Below are positions 25,650 to 34,131 of a DNA stretch of 64,000 nucleotides, piece after piece. Source of the stretch: Arthrobacter mangrovi (GTDB lineage: Bacteria > Actinomycetota > Actinomycetes > Actinomycetales > Micrococcaceae). The DNA lies in assembly GCF_026011795.1 (NCBI RefSeq), contig NZ_BRVS01000026.1:62001-126000 (forward strand), read 5' to 3'. The notes beneath the pieces were generated by a model. It was not told where the DNA came from, did not search any database, and worked only from the letters and a program-made list of their open reading frames with translations. The translations under genes were made by a program, and so were the position numbers. Each line of letters opens with the position of its first letter. Position 1 is the first letter of the stretch.

Positions 25650-26186
25650 TCAGTCCAGGCTGGTTTCGGTGGTGGTGTGCGCGTGGCCGCTGCCCTCGGC
25701 CTGCAGTTCGCCGGTCAGTTCGTGCAGGCCCTGCACCGCCGCGACCAGGGAAAGATCCGGCTGCTCGACGATGAACGGCAGCAGGAGCCGGTTCTCCTTC
25801 TCGAGATGCAGCGCGAAGAGCCGCTCCAATGCGGTGGCCACGGCCGCCGCGCGGACATCGGACAGGCCGCGCAGCTCCTCGAGGGTGTTGACGATGGTGC
25901 GGTGCTCCACCAGCATGCCGGTGACGAGCATCGAGGCCTCGGGCCGCTCCCGGGCCATCTCGTAGAGGAACTTCTCCTCCGCCAGGGCGTGCGGCAGCAG
26001 CTCGTTCTCGCACCACTCCACCAGCGTGTCCTTGGCGTCGTGCGCGGCCGAAGCGTCGCGCTCCTGCACGGCTTCCGCCAGGAGGGCCGTCAGGTGCTGC
26101 ATGCGCTGGAGCATCTGCGCGTGGTGGTGTTCGACGGCGGCCAGTGCGTGCCGATCGCTCGCTGCGTCCTTGCCTTCATTGACCAT
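25650..26186 (-). CDS. Hemerythrin-domain protein
   Basis: A 178-residue hemerythrin/HHE cation-binding protein. Metal-ligand residues fit the spacing: EHHHAQM near the start, HALAEEKFLY, EHRTIVN, and HLEKENRLLLP later. Such proteins bind a di-iron centre and sense or handle oxygen, NO or iron. I chose the ATG at 26186; the frame is open to 26285. The His-rich C-terminus (GHAHTTTETS) may be flexible. It is convergent with alkC and divergent from gntP. Confidence 0.85.
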   Translation of the reverse strand: MVNEGKDAASDRHALAAVEHHHAQMLQRMQHLTALLAEAVQERDASAAHDAKDTLVEWCENELLPHALAEEKFLYEMARERPEASMLVTGMLVEHRTIVNTLEELRGLSDVRAAAVATALERLFALHLEKENRLLLPFIVEQPDLSLVAAVQGLHELTGELQAEGSGHAHTTTETSLD

Positions 26187-26297
26187 GCCCGCATTCCCTT
26201 CAACGGCTCCGGCGGGGTACGTCCCCATGCTTCCAGCACGGGCGGCGCCCGTCCAGAGCCGTCGGCCCCTTCCCGGTGCTTGCAATGTGAGTCGAAT

Positions 26298-26310
26298 CCC
26301 ATAATATGGG
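26298..26310. promoter_or_regulatory. Palindrome CCCATAATATGGG, possible IclR operator
   Basis: A 13-base palindrome lies 84 bases before the gntP start. Its core CCATAATATGG closely matches CCACATTATGG at 31005-31015 and CCACAATGTGA at 31024-31034 in front of the ABC operon. The IclR gene between the two operons is the natural candidate regulator. Confidence 0.6.
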
Positions 26311-26393
26311 TTGCAGTCTTGTGGCCGCAGTCACAGTGCCAACGTTGCCGACGCCTTCACCGCTGAGGGCCCGTCCGATTGGAATCCTTCTCT

Positions 26394-27854
26394 ATGTCCG
26401 ACATTGCCGTTCTGGTCAACACCGCGGTGGCCGTCCTCGCCACCGTGGTGCTGATCGTCAGGTTCAGGGTGAATCCCGTTATCTCGCTCGTGATCGGCTC
26501 CGTCTACCTCGGGCTCTCCACCGGGCTGGGCGTGGCCAAAACGGTGGAGACCATCACCGGCGGGTTCGGCGAGATCATGGTGGAGGTCGGCCTGCTGATC
26601 GCCTTCGGCGTGCTGATGGGCTCCATCCTCAACGAGACCGGGGCCATCCGCCGCCTGGTCGAGCACCTCCTGCGGGTCTTCGGGCCCAAGCGGCTGCCCT
26701 ACACCATGGGCCTGGCCATCGGGACGGCGCTGCAGTCCATCTTCCTGGACGTGCTGCTGGTGATTTCGGCTCCGCTGGCCCGCCGGCTGGCGCCGAAGAT
26801 CGGCAAGCTCGGCACGGCCCGGATGGCCACGGCGATGGCGATCGCGCTGGAGTGCGGCATTGTGTTCATGGTCCCCGGCGTCGCGGCGCTGGCCCTGGCC
26901 GGCCTGCTCGGCGTGCCGCTGGGCAAGATGCTGGTGTTCGGCCTGGTGCTGATTATTCCGACCATCATCATCTCGATCGCGATCATGTCCTTCCTGTTCC
27001 ATAAGGGCTTCTGGAACGAGGCCAAGGACGAGGATTCGACCTTCATCGAGGACGACGGCGAAGCATCCGGCGCCGGTGCAGCCGCCGGTGGGAACTCCTC
27101 TGGCGGCGCGAACCCCGGCAGGGCTAGTTCTCCGTCGGGCGGTTCCGGTGCCGAAGGGCTCGAGCCCGCCCCCGCGGCGGTGGCCGTCGCGGAGCGCCCG
27201 GAGGAGAAGGAAGCGCCCCTGCTGGTGCTCTTTGCCCCGCTGCTGACCGCCTTGCTGCTGATCGGAGCCGGCGCCGTCGTGGAGATCCTCGAGCTCGAGA
27301 TCGCCTGGCTGCAGCTGCTCGGCAACCCGGTGATCGCCCTGCTGATCGGCTTGATCGGCACCGGCGTGGTGGGCCGCTTCACCGTCGGCCAGGCGCGGGT
27401 GGAGAACGCCATCACCACGGGCTTCAAGGAGAGCGGCCAGATCCTGATCCTGACCGGTGTGGGCGGCTCGCTCGCGGCCACGGTCGCCGCCGCCGGGCTG
27501 GGCGACATCCTCGGCGGCTTCTTCTCCGCCAGCACCGTGGCGCCGCTCCTCGTGGTGTGGGGCATCGCCGCCGTGCTGCACATCGCCGTCGGCAGCGTCA
27601 CGCTGTCCGCCATCACGGCGGCGGGCCTGCTCGCGCCCATCGCCCCGGCACTCGGCATCGATCCGGTGCTGATCGCCCTCGCCGCCGGCGCCGGCTCGCT
27701 GTTCATGGTGCACGTCACCAGCAACACCTTCTGGCTGCTGCAGTCGCTGCTGGGCCAGAGCGTCCGCGGCGCGCTGAAGTCGGTGACGGTCGGCGTTTCG
27801 GTGGCGTCCGTCGTCGCTATCCTGCTGATCCTGCCGATGAGCCTGTTCCTCTAG
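26394..27854 (+). CDS. GntP-family permease
   Basis: A 486-residue proton-coupled organic acid transporter of the gluconate/GntP family, with about 12 membrane helices; LNETGAIRRLVEHLL and LECGIVFMVPGVAALALAG are typical blocks. A hydrophilic loop near 205-265 is an unusually long, low-complexity Gly/Ala/Ser/Pro insertion rich in acidic residues. I prefer the ATG at 26394 to a TTG at 26379. It is the first gene of an operon with a CoA-transferase and an HMG-CoA-lyase-like enzyme, so it probably imports the acid they degrade. A palindrome upstream (26298-26310) suggests IclR control. Confidence 0.85.
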   Translation: MSDIAVLVNTAVAVLATVVLIVRFRVNPVISLVIGSVYLGLSTGLGVAKTVETITGGFGEIMVEVGLLIAFGVLMGSILNETGAIRRLVEHLLRVFGPKRLPYTMGLAIGTALQSIFLDVLLVISAPLARRLAPKIGKLGTARMATAMAIALECGIVFMVPGVAALALAGLLGVPLGKMLVFGLVLIIPTIIISIAIMSFLFHKGFWNEAKDEDSTFIEDDGEASGAGAAAGGNSSGGANPGRASSPSGGSGAEGLEPAPAAVAVAERPEEKEAPLLVLFAPLLTALLLIGAGAVVEILELEIAWLQLLGNPVIALLIGLIGTGVVGRFTVGQARVENAITTGFKESGQILILTGVGGSLAATVAAAGLGDILGGFFSASTVAPLLVVWGIAAVLHIAVGSVTLSAITAAGLLAPIAPALGIDPVLIALAAGAGSLFMVHVTSNTFWLLQSLLGQSVRGALKSVTVGVSVASVVAILLILPMSLFL

Positions 27855-27893
27855 ACGCCGCTGCAAGCCAGACATAAGTACCAAAGGAAAACG

Positions 27894-29144
27894 ATGAGTG
27901 AGAACGAGATTGCGCCGCTCGCGGGCGTGCGCGTGCTGGAGCTGGGCAATTACATCGCGGCGCCGACGGCCGGAAGGCTGCTGGCGGACTTCGGCGCCGA
28001 GGTGATCAAGGTGGAGCGGCCGGGCACCGGCGACGAGCTGCGCAACTGGCGGCTCTACCGGGGCAAGACGTCCATGCTGTACCGGACAATCAACCGGAAC
28101 AAGAAGTCGGTGGTGCTGGACCTGCGCACCGAGGCCGGCCGCAAGGCGGTGCTGGCGCTGGTGGCCGAGTGTGACATCCTGCTGGAGAACTTCCGCCCGG
28201 GCACGTTGGAGAAGTGGGGGCTGGGCCCCGAGGTGCTGAACGAGGCCAATCCGGAGCTGGTGATCACGCGGATTTCCGCCTTCGGGCAGACCGGCCCGCT
28301 GTCGGAGCGGCCGGGCTTCGCCGCGGTCGCCGAGGCCTACAGCGGTTTCCGCAACCTGGTAGGCGATCCTGACCGGGCCCCGGTGCGGGTGGGCGTGTCC
28401 ATCGGGGACTCGATCGCTGGGCTGTACGCGGCTTTCGGTTCGGTGATGAGCCTGTTCCAGCGGGAAGGACGACGGCGGCAGGGGACTTCCGCGGTGCCGC
28501 TGCGCGAGCGGGTGGTCGACGTGGCGCTGCACGAGGCCATGTTCTCCATGATGGAGTCGCTGATCCCGGACTACGAGGGCTACGGCGTCCGCCGCGAACG
28601 GGTCGGCGGGCGGATGGAGGGAATTGCGCCGTCGAACGCCTATGTCTGCGCGGACGGGGGCAGCATCGTCGTGGCCGGCAACGGCGATGGCATCTACAAG
28701 CGCTACATGGACACCATCGGGCGGCCGGACCTGGGCATCGATCCCGGGCTGCAGTCCAACGACGGCCGCTGGGCACGCCGCGAGGAGCTGGATGAGGCGA
28801 TCGGGGAGTGGGCCGCGGGCCGCAGCGTCGCGGAAGCGCTGGCGGCCCTGGACGCTGCCGGGGTGCCCGCCGGTCCGATCTACACCGCGGCGGATATCGT
28901 CGAGGATGAGCAGTATGCCGCCCGCCGGATGGTCCAGAAGTTCGACGTCTCCACCGGCGAGGAGGTGCTGCGCGATGTCGGTTTCCCGGGCGTGGTGCCG
29001 GTCATCGGCGGAGAATCGCTGCCGATCCGCAACCTGGGGCCGGACCTGGGCGAGCACACGGACGAGGTGCTCGGCGGGCTGCTGGGCATGGATGCGAAGG
29101 CAATCGATGCGGCCGCCGGCCGCGAGGAGGCAATGCAGGGATGA
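27894..29144 (+). CDS. Family III CoA-transferase (CaiB/BaiF)
   Basis: A 416-residue cytosolic CoA-transferase. The N-terminal VRVLELGNYIAAPTAGRLLADFGAEVIKVERP is the family hallmark; the catalytic Asp is in GVSIGDSIAGLYAAF near residue 178. The enzyme activates a carboxylic acid by moving CoA from a donor such as succinyl-CoA. It overlaps the next gene by 4 bases (ATGA) and follows gntP by 39 bases. In this operon the likely acceptor is a branched hydroxy-dicarboxylate that the downstream lyase then cleaves. Confidence 0.9.
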   Translation: MSENEIAPLAGVRVLELGNYIAAPTAGRLLADFGAEVIKVERPGTGDELRNWRLYRGKTSMLYRTINRNKKSVVLDLRTEAGRKAVLALVAECDILLENFRPGTLEKWGLGPEVLNEANPELVITRISAFGQTGPLSERPGFAAVAEAYSGFRNLVGDPDRAPVRVGVSIGDSIAGLYAAFGSVMSLFQREGRRRQGTSAVPLRERVVDVALHEAMFSMMESLIPDYEGYGVRRERVGGRMEGIAPSNAYVCADGGSIVVAGNGDGIYKRYMDTIGRPDLGIDPGLQSNDGRWARREELDEAIGEWAAGRSVAEALAALDAAGVPAGPIYTAADIVEDEQYAARRMVQKFDVSTGEEVLRDVGFPGVVPVIGGESLPIRNLGPDLGEHTDEVLGGLLGMDAKAIDAAAGREEAMQG

Positions 29145-30103
29145 GCTTCACCTTTGAACCGCGGGCCGCGCTGCGGGATGTGACGCTGCGGGACGGCCTG
29201 CAGCTGACCGGGAAGATGCTCTCCACCGCCCGGAAGGTGGAGATCGTGCGGGAACTCGTGCGCCTCGGGGTACCGGAGATCGAGCTCGGATCGATGGCCC
29301 GGGAGGACCTGGTACCGCCCATGGCCAACACGCTGGAGGTGGTGGAGCAGCTGACGCCGGAGGAACTGGAGCGCTGCTGGATCTGGGTCGCTACCCCGGG
29401 CCACGTGGCCAAGGCAGCGGCGGCCGGCGCGCGCAATTTCCAGTACTGCTTCTCCGCCTCTGACTCGCACAACCAGGCCAACATCGGCCGCAGCACCGAG
29501 GCCAGCCTGGCAGCGCTGCCGCAAGCGGTCGAGTATGCCCGGGCCGCCGGCGGGCGGATCCAGCTGTGCATCGCCACGTCCTTCACCTGCCCCTTCGAAG
29601 GGCTGGTTCCCGAGGACCGCGTGCTGGCGATCGCCAACGATCCGCGCGCCGAGGGCACCTGCGACATCGTCATCTGCGACACCCTGGGCCAGGCGGTTCC
29701 AGCCCAGGTGGCGTCGCTGATCCGGCGGGTCAGGGAGGAAACTCCGGCGCGGCGGATCGTCTACCACGGGCACGACACCTGGGGGCTGGGCGTGGCCAAC
29801 ACACTGGCCGCGATTTCGGCCGGCGCCGAGCTGGTGGACGGAGCCCTCGGCGGGCTCGGCGGCTGCCCGTTTGCCCCCGGGGCGAGCGGCAACACCTCAT
29901 CGGAGGACATCCTGTTCGCGACCCGGCCCGGGTGGCTGACCCCGGAATCCTTCGGCGCGATGGTGGAGCTGTCGGAGAAGCTGCTGGCCGAACTGGGCGA
30001 ACCGAACCGGTCCAAGTCCGCGCAGGGGGCCCGTTCCAAGGCCGAGGCCTTCGAATGGGTCATCGCCGGCGGCCCCGACCCCGCCTGCGACCGGAGCAGC
30101 TAA
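29141..30103 (+). CDS. Hydroxymethylglutaryl-CoA lyase family enzyme
   Basis: A 320-residue TIM-barrel lyase of the HMGL-like family. DVTLRDGLQ near residue 13 provides the metal-binding Asp and active-site Arg; HGHDTWGLGVANTLAA gives the His ligands; GLGGCPFAPGASGNTSSED is the HMG-CoA lyase signature with the catalytic loop Cys. It cleaves HMG-CoA or a related 3-hydroxy-3-methyl-acyl-CoA (for instance citramalyl-CoA or a longer homologue) into a ketoacid and acetyl-CoA. With the upstream transferase it forms a two-step route: acid to CoA ester, then cleavage. Confidence 0.88.
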   Translation: MSFTFEPRAALRDVTLRDGLQLTGKMLSTARKVEIVRELVRLGVPEIELGSMAREDLVPPMANTLEVVEQLTPEELERCWIWVATPGHVAKAAAAGARNFQYCFSASDSHNQANIGRSTEASLAALPQAVEYARAAGGRIQLCIATSFTCPFEGLVPEDRVLAIANDPRAEGTCDIVICDTLGQAVPAQVASLIRRVREETPARRIVYHGHDTWGLGVANTLAAISAGAELVDGALGGLGGCPFAPGASGNTSSEDILFATRPGWLTPESFGAMVELSEKLLAELGEPNRSKSAQGARSKAEAFEWVIAGGPDPACDRSS

Positions 30104-30111
30104 CCACGGAG

Positions 30112-30909
30112 TCAGGAGGCGGCTTCGCCGGGGAAACGGCCGCCGATGATCCTGGTCATGCGCTCGGCGGTCTGCAGCAGAGTCTCCACCCAGCCCTCGC
30201 ACACCTCCCGGGGCATCCGCAGGGTGGGGCCGCTGATCGTCACGGCCCCAACCAATCCGGCCGAGGAGTCGAAGACCGGCGCCGACAGGCCGGAGGCGCC
30301 GGTCTCGCGCTCGTCGGTGGTGATCGCGAAGCCGTCGGTGCGGGTCTGCTTGACCACGGCCTGCAGGTCCTCGGAGCTGGTGATGGTGGATTCCGTAATG
30401 GACTCCAGCGGCTCCTTCAGGACGCGGTCCAGCAGTTCCGCGTCCCACGCGAGCAGGACGCGGCCGGCGGAACCGGCGTGCAGCGGCATGATCTTGCCCA
30501 GGTGCATTTCCCGCCGCAGCGCGTGCCGGGTCTCGGCGATCCCGACACATACCCGGTACCGCTGTTCGGCCTTGAAGAAGCATGCGGTCTCGCCGGTGGC
30601 ATCGCGCAGGTCCTTCAGCAGCGGGTTGAGCACGTCGAGGATTTCCTTGCCACGCGTGGCCGGCGCCGCCCAGTACGCCATCTTCAGGCCGATCCGGTAG
30701 GCGTCGTCCTCCCGGTCCAGGAAGCCCTGGGCGGTGAGGTTGGTGACCAGCCGCTGCACGGTGGACGTCGGCATTCCGGTGGCCTCGCGGATGCCGGCCA
30801 GCGTCAGCACGGGCCGGGTGAGCGAAAAGGCGTCCAGAATGGCGCTGATCTTGGCGAGCACAAGCAGGGGATTGTTTCCCGGCTTGGCGGGCGATTGCGG
30901 GGCGGGCAT
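30112..30909 (-). CDS. IclR-family transcriptional regulator
   Basis: A 265-residue regulator from the ATG at 30909. The N-terminal winged helix (about 18-75) includes REATGMPTSTVQRLVTNLTAQGFLDRE. The C-terminal effector domain includes GKIMPLHAGSAGRVLLAW and ends with VFDSSAGLVGAVTISGPTLRM. It is convergent with the lyase gene (8-base gap) and divergent from the ABC operon. Palindromes in front of both gntP and the ABC gene support it as the local regulator of acid uptake and catabolism. The effector is unknown. Confidence 0.88.
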   Translation of the reverse strand: MPAPQSPAKPGNNPLLVLAKISAILDAFSLTRPVLTLAGIREATGMPTSTVQRLVTNLTAQGFLDREDDAYRIGLKMAYWAAPATRGKEILDVLNPLLKDLRDATGETACFFKAEQRYRVCVGIAETRHALRREMHLGKIMPLHAGSAGRVLLAWDAELLDRVLKEPLESITESTITSSEDLQAVVKQTRTDGFAITTDERETGASGLSAPVFDSSAGLVGAVTISGPTLRMPREVCEGWVETLLQTAERMTRIIGGRFPGEAAS

Positions 30910-31004
30910 GGCAGTCAGGCTAGCCCCGGCGGGCCGATGCGGCAACACGTAACGGACGACGGCGGCGGGCTTGGAATGTGACGAAGGTTACTGTTAGCAT
31001 GAGT

Positions 31005-31034
31005 CCACATTATGGCGGCGAACCCACAATGTGA
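31005..31034. promoter_or_regulatory. Two operator-like half-palindromes before the ABC operon
   Basis: CCACATTATGG (31005-31015) and CCACAATGTGA (31024-31034) are spaced 19 bases apart start to start. Both resemble the palindrome before gntP. They lie between the divergent IclR and ABC genes, about 120 bases before the ABC start. Confidence 0.55.
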
Positions 31035-31152
31035 ACCCACAAGGTTCGCTTGCGGAGCCGCGGACCGGCCCCGACCGGTACAGCTCTGAAGGCGGTTTCC
31101 GCACCGCTTCAACCTGAATGGAACGTGGGTCCTTGGGGGCTCGGGAGAGATC

Positions 31153-31995
31153 ATGACGCTATCTTCGGCTGGAACGCCGACGCAGTATGCGGTGGAGCTG
31201 CAGGGCTGCACCAAGCAATTTTCGACGCCGGGCGGCGGCACCTATTTCGCCGTGCGGGACATCGACCTGAAGGTCGAACCGGGCCGCTTCGTCTCGATCG
31301 TCGGGCCGACCGGATCCGGCAAGTCGACCATCCTGAACATGGCCGCCGGCCTGCTCAAGCCGTCCTCGGGGACGGCGAGCAGCTTCGGCGCACCCGTGCA
31401 CGGGGTCAACCGCCGCGCCTCCTACATGTTCCAGCAGGATGCCCTGCTGCCGTGGAAGACCGTGATCGAGAACGTCAGCCTCGGGCTGACCATGGCCGGC
31501 GTCGGCAAGGCCGAAGCCCATTCCGAGGCGCAGCGCTGGCTGGAGAAGGTCGGCCTGAAGAACTTCGCGGACCGGTATCCGCACCAGCTCAGCGGCGGGA
31601 TGCGCAAGCGCACCGCGGTGGCCCAGGCCTGGATCGTCAATCCGGACATCCTCCTGATGGACGAGCCGTTCTCAGCGCTGGACGTGCAGACGCGCCAGAT
31701 CATGGAGAACGAGCTGCTGGCGCTCTGGCAGGAATCCGGCAAGGCGGTGGTCTTCATCACCCATGACCTGGACGAGGCAATCGCGCTCTCCGACGAAGTG
31801 GTCATCCTGGGCGCAGGGCCGGGGAGCACCGTCGTCGGCAATTACGAGATCACGATCCCGCGCCCCCGCGACCTGCTCGACATCCGGGACGACCCGAAGT
31901 TCGTGGAACTGCACCGCGAAATCTGGGGCCGGCTGAAGATCGAAGTTTCCAAGACCTACGAGGCCGCCCGTGCGGAAGAAGGTGAAGTGGCGTGA
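31153..31995 (+). CDS. ABC transporter ATP-binding protein, NitT/TauT type
   Basis: A 280-residue ATPase of the nitrate/sulfonate/taurine importer class. Walker A GPTGSGKST is at 51-59, the Q-loop at FQQDALLPWK, the signature LSGGMRKR, Walker B ILLMDEP and the switch His in FITHDLDEA. GAGAG precedes the ATG. It is the first gene of a three-gene operon; the permease start overlaps its stop (GTGA). The substrate may be an organic acid rather than nitrate, because the operon shares operator-like sites with gntP; this is inference. Confidence 0.93.
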   Translation: MTLSSAGTPTQYAVELQGCTKQFSTPGGGTYFAVRDIDLKVEPGRFVSIVGPTGSGKSTILNMAAGLLKPSSGTASSFGAPVHGVNRRASYMFQQDALLPWKTVIENVSLGLTMAGVGKAEAHSEAQRWLEKVGLKNFADRYPHQLSGGMRKRTAVAQAWIVNPDILLMDEPFSALDVQTRQIMENELLALWQESGKAVVFITHDLDEAIALSDEVVILGAGPGSTVVGNYEITIPRPRDLLDIRDDPKFVELHREIWGRLKIEVSKTYEAARAEEGEVA

Positions 31996-32840
31996 CCGTC
32001 CTGAACAGCCGCAAGGCCCTCAAGCCTGCTCCCGGCGAGGGCACCACTGCCGCCCGCGCGCGGCGGCGCAACGGCACCTCCGACGGCATGATGCGGGTGT
32101 ACCAGCTGGTCCTGGCCGCCGTCGTGCTCGGCGCCTGGGAACTGCTCGGCCGTGCGGGGATCATCGACGAGTTCTTCTTCCCGCTACCCTCGGACATCCT
32201 GGCCACCGTCTGGTCCTGGATCTCCACCGGCTACGTCTTCCCGCACCTGTGGATCACGATGCAGGAAGCGCTGCTGGCCTTCGCGGTCGGTACCGCCGCC
32301 GGGTTGTTCCTGGGCTTCCTGCTCGCGCGGGTGCGCTTCCTGGAGCGGCTCTTCGACCCGTTCCTGCAGATGTTCAATGCGCTGCCGCGCGTGGTGCTGG
32401 CGCCGATTTTCCTGCTCTGGTTCGGCCTCGGCATCTGGTCCAAGGTGGCCTTCGGCTTCACCCTGGTGTTCTTCATCGTCTTCTTCAACACCCTCGAGGG
32501 CGTGAAGAACGTGGACCGCGTGCTGGTGGACAATGCCAGGATGCTCGGCGCCTCGGAGAAGCAGCTGCTGCGCCACGTTTTCATTCCCAGCGCCCTGACC
32601 TGGATCTTCTCAAGCCTGCACATCAGCGTCGGCTTCGCCATCACCGGCGCGGTGGTCGGGGAATACCTCGGCGCCTCGGCGGGCGTGGGCTACGCGATCG
32701 CCCAGGCCCAGGGCGTCTTCGACACCCAGGGCGTGTTCGCCGGCATGTTCATCCTCATGATCGTGGTGCTGATCATCGACCTGCTGGTCAACCGGCTGGA
32801 GAGGTACCTGCTCCGGTGGCGCCCGGTCCAGTCTTCCTGA
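31992..32840 (+). CDS. ABC transporter permease, NitT/TauT type
   Basis: A 282-residue inner-membrane permease with about six hydrophobic helices and the coupling-loop EAA-like motif DNARMLGASEKQLLRHVFIPSALTW near residues 175-199. The GTG start overlaps the ATPase stop codon. It pairs with the ATPase before it and the binding protein after it. Confidence 0.92.
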   Translation: MTVLNSRKALKPAPGEGTTAARARRRNGTSDGMMRVYQLVLAAVVLGAWELLGRAGIIDEFFFPLPSDILATVWSWISTGYVFPHLWITMQEALLAFAVGTAAGLFLGFLLARVRFLERLFDPFLQMFNALPRVVLAPIFLLWFGLGIWSKVAFGFTLVFFIVFFNTLEGVKNVDRVLVDNARMLGASEKQLLRHVFIPSALTWIFSSLHISVGFAITGAVVGEYLGASAGVGYAIAQAQGVFDTQGVFAGMFILMIVVLIIDLLVNRLERYLLRWRPVQSS

Positions 32841-32895
32841 CCATCCCTAGCATTCCCTACCATTCCGCTCACGCATTCCTGAAGGGACCTATCCC

Positions 32896-33984
32896 ATGAA
32901 CCATCCGGAGAACCGCCGCAGCCGCCGGCTCCGCCGTTTCAAGCCCCTGGCCGCCGCCGCGGCCCTCGTCCTCGCGCTGGCCGCCTGCGGCGCGCCGGCC
33001 TCGGCTCCGCCCGGGCAGCAGGGCAGCGGCGAGGCCCAGGACGGGGCCGCCGGCGGCGACAAGATCGTCATCGGCGTCGGCGGGCAGACCCTGCTGACCT
33101 ACATGCCGACCACGCTCGCGCAGGAACTCGGCTACTACGAGGACGAGGGCCTTAATGTCGAGCTGCAGGACCTGCAGGGCGGCTCCAAGGCCCTGACCGC
33201 CATGCTCGGCGGCAGCACCGACGTGACCAGCGGCTACTACGAGCACACCATCCAGATGCAGGCCAAGAACCAGCCGATCAAGGCCTTCGTCGACATGGGC
33301 CTGTCCTCCGGCCTCGCCCTCGTGGTGGCGCCGGACCAGGAAGGCAGCATCAAGTCCATCGCGGACCTGAAGGGCAAGAACGTCGGCGTCACCTCGCCGG
33401 GCTCCTCGACAGACATGTTCGTCAAGTACCTGCTGGCGGAGAACGGCATGAAGAAGGAGGACGCTTCCGTCTCTGCGATCGGCGCCGGCTCCTCCGCGGT
33501 TGCCGCCGTCGAAAACGGGCAGGTGGACGCCGCCGTCATGCTCGAACCGGATGTCACCGTGCTGGCCAAGCGCCTGGGCAAGGACCCGGTCATCATCCAG
33601 GACGTCCGCACCCTGGACGGCCTGAAGGCCGTCTTCGGCACCGAAGCCTGGCCGTCCTCCAGCCTCTACGCGAAGACCGACTGGCTCGAGCAGAATCCGG
33701 AGGACGCCAAGAAGCTGGCCAGCGCGATCAAGCGCACGCTGGAGTACATCCAGACGCACTCCGGCAAGGAGATCGCGGCCGAAATGCCGGAGAAGTACGC
33801 CGGCGGCGACGTCGACCAGTACGCCGCGGTGATCGAGGAGCTGAAGGCAACCCTCAGCAAGGACGGGGCCTTCACCGAAGAGGGCGCCGAGGCCGTGCTC
33901 AAGACGCAGCGGATCGCCAACCCCGAGGTGGGCGACAAGGAGATCGACCTGTCGACGACCTACACCAACGAGTTCGTGCAGTAA
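32896..33984 (+). CDS. ABC transporter substrate-binding lipoprotein, NitT/TauT type
   Basis: A 362-residue secreted binding protein. The signal peptide has lipobox LAAC with Cys at residue 31. The mature protein has the SsuA/NMT1-like two-lobe pattern: VIGVGGQTLLTYMPTTLAQELGYYEDEGLNVEL, then LKGKNVGVTSPGSSTDMFVKYLL. It lies 55 bases after the permease and ends the operon, followed by a hairpin at 34000-34033. Ligand unknown; the fold is used for sulfonates, taurine, pyrimidine precursors and aromatic acids. Confidence 0.9.
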   Translation: MNHPENRRSRRLRRFKPLAAAAALVLALAACGAPASAPPGQQGSGEAQDGAAGGDKIVIGVGGQTLLTYMPTTLAQELGYYEDEGLNVELQDLQGGSKALTAMLGGSTDVTSGYYEHTIQMQAKNQPIKAFVDMGLSSGLALVVAPDQEGSIKSIADLKGKNVGVTSPGSSTDMFVKYLLAENGMKKEDASVSAIGAGSSAVAAVENGQVDAAVMLEPDVTVLAKRLGKDPVIIQDVRTLDGLKAVFGTEAWPSSSLYAKTDWLEQNPEDAKKLASAIKRTLEYIQTHSGKEIAAEMPEKYAGGDVDQYAAVIEELKATLSKDGAFTEEGAEAVLKTQRIANPEVGDKEIDLSTTYTNEFVQ

Positions 33985-33999
33985 TCCTCCCCGCCCGCA

Positions 34000-34033
34000 C
34001 GCCGGCCGCTCCCGCCCGAGGGGGCGGTCGGCG
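34000..34033 (+). terminator. Hairpin after the ABC operon
   Basis: A 13-base-pair stem with two G-U pairs (CGCCGGCCGCTCC against GGGGCGGTCGGCG), 8-base loop, beginning 15 bases after the binding-protein stop. Confidence 0.6.
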
Positions 34034-34131
34034 TCGTTAAGGAAAACAAGGCTGCCCTGCCTCTGGCCAGCACAAATAGGCAGGTATAGCCTGAGCGTGG
34101 CCGCCGTTTCCCGAGTGCAGTGAGGTGTCCC

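Noticed and set aside
26331-29057. 908-residue open frame on the minus strand
   Set aside because: It lies antisense to gntP and the CoA-transferase, is rich in Gln/His/Arg/Asp as expected for a shadow frame in high-GC DNA, and has no recognisable domain.
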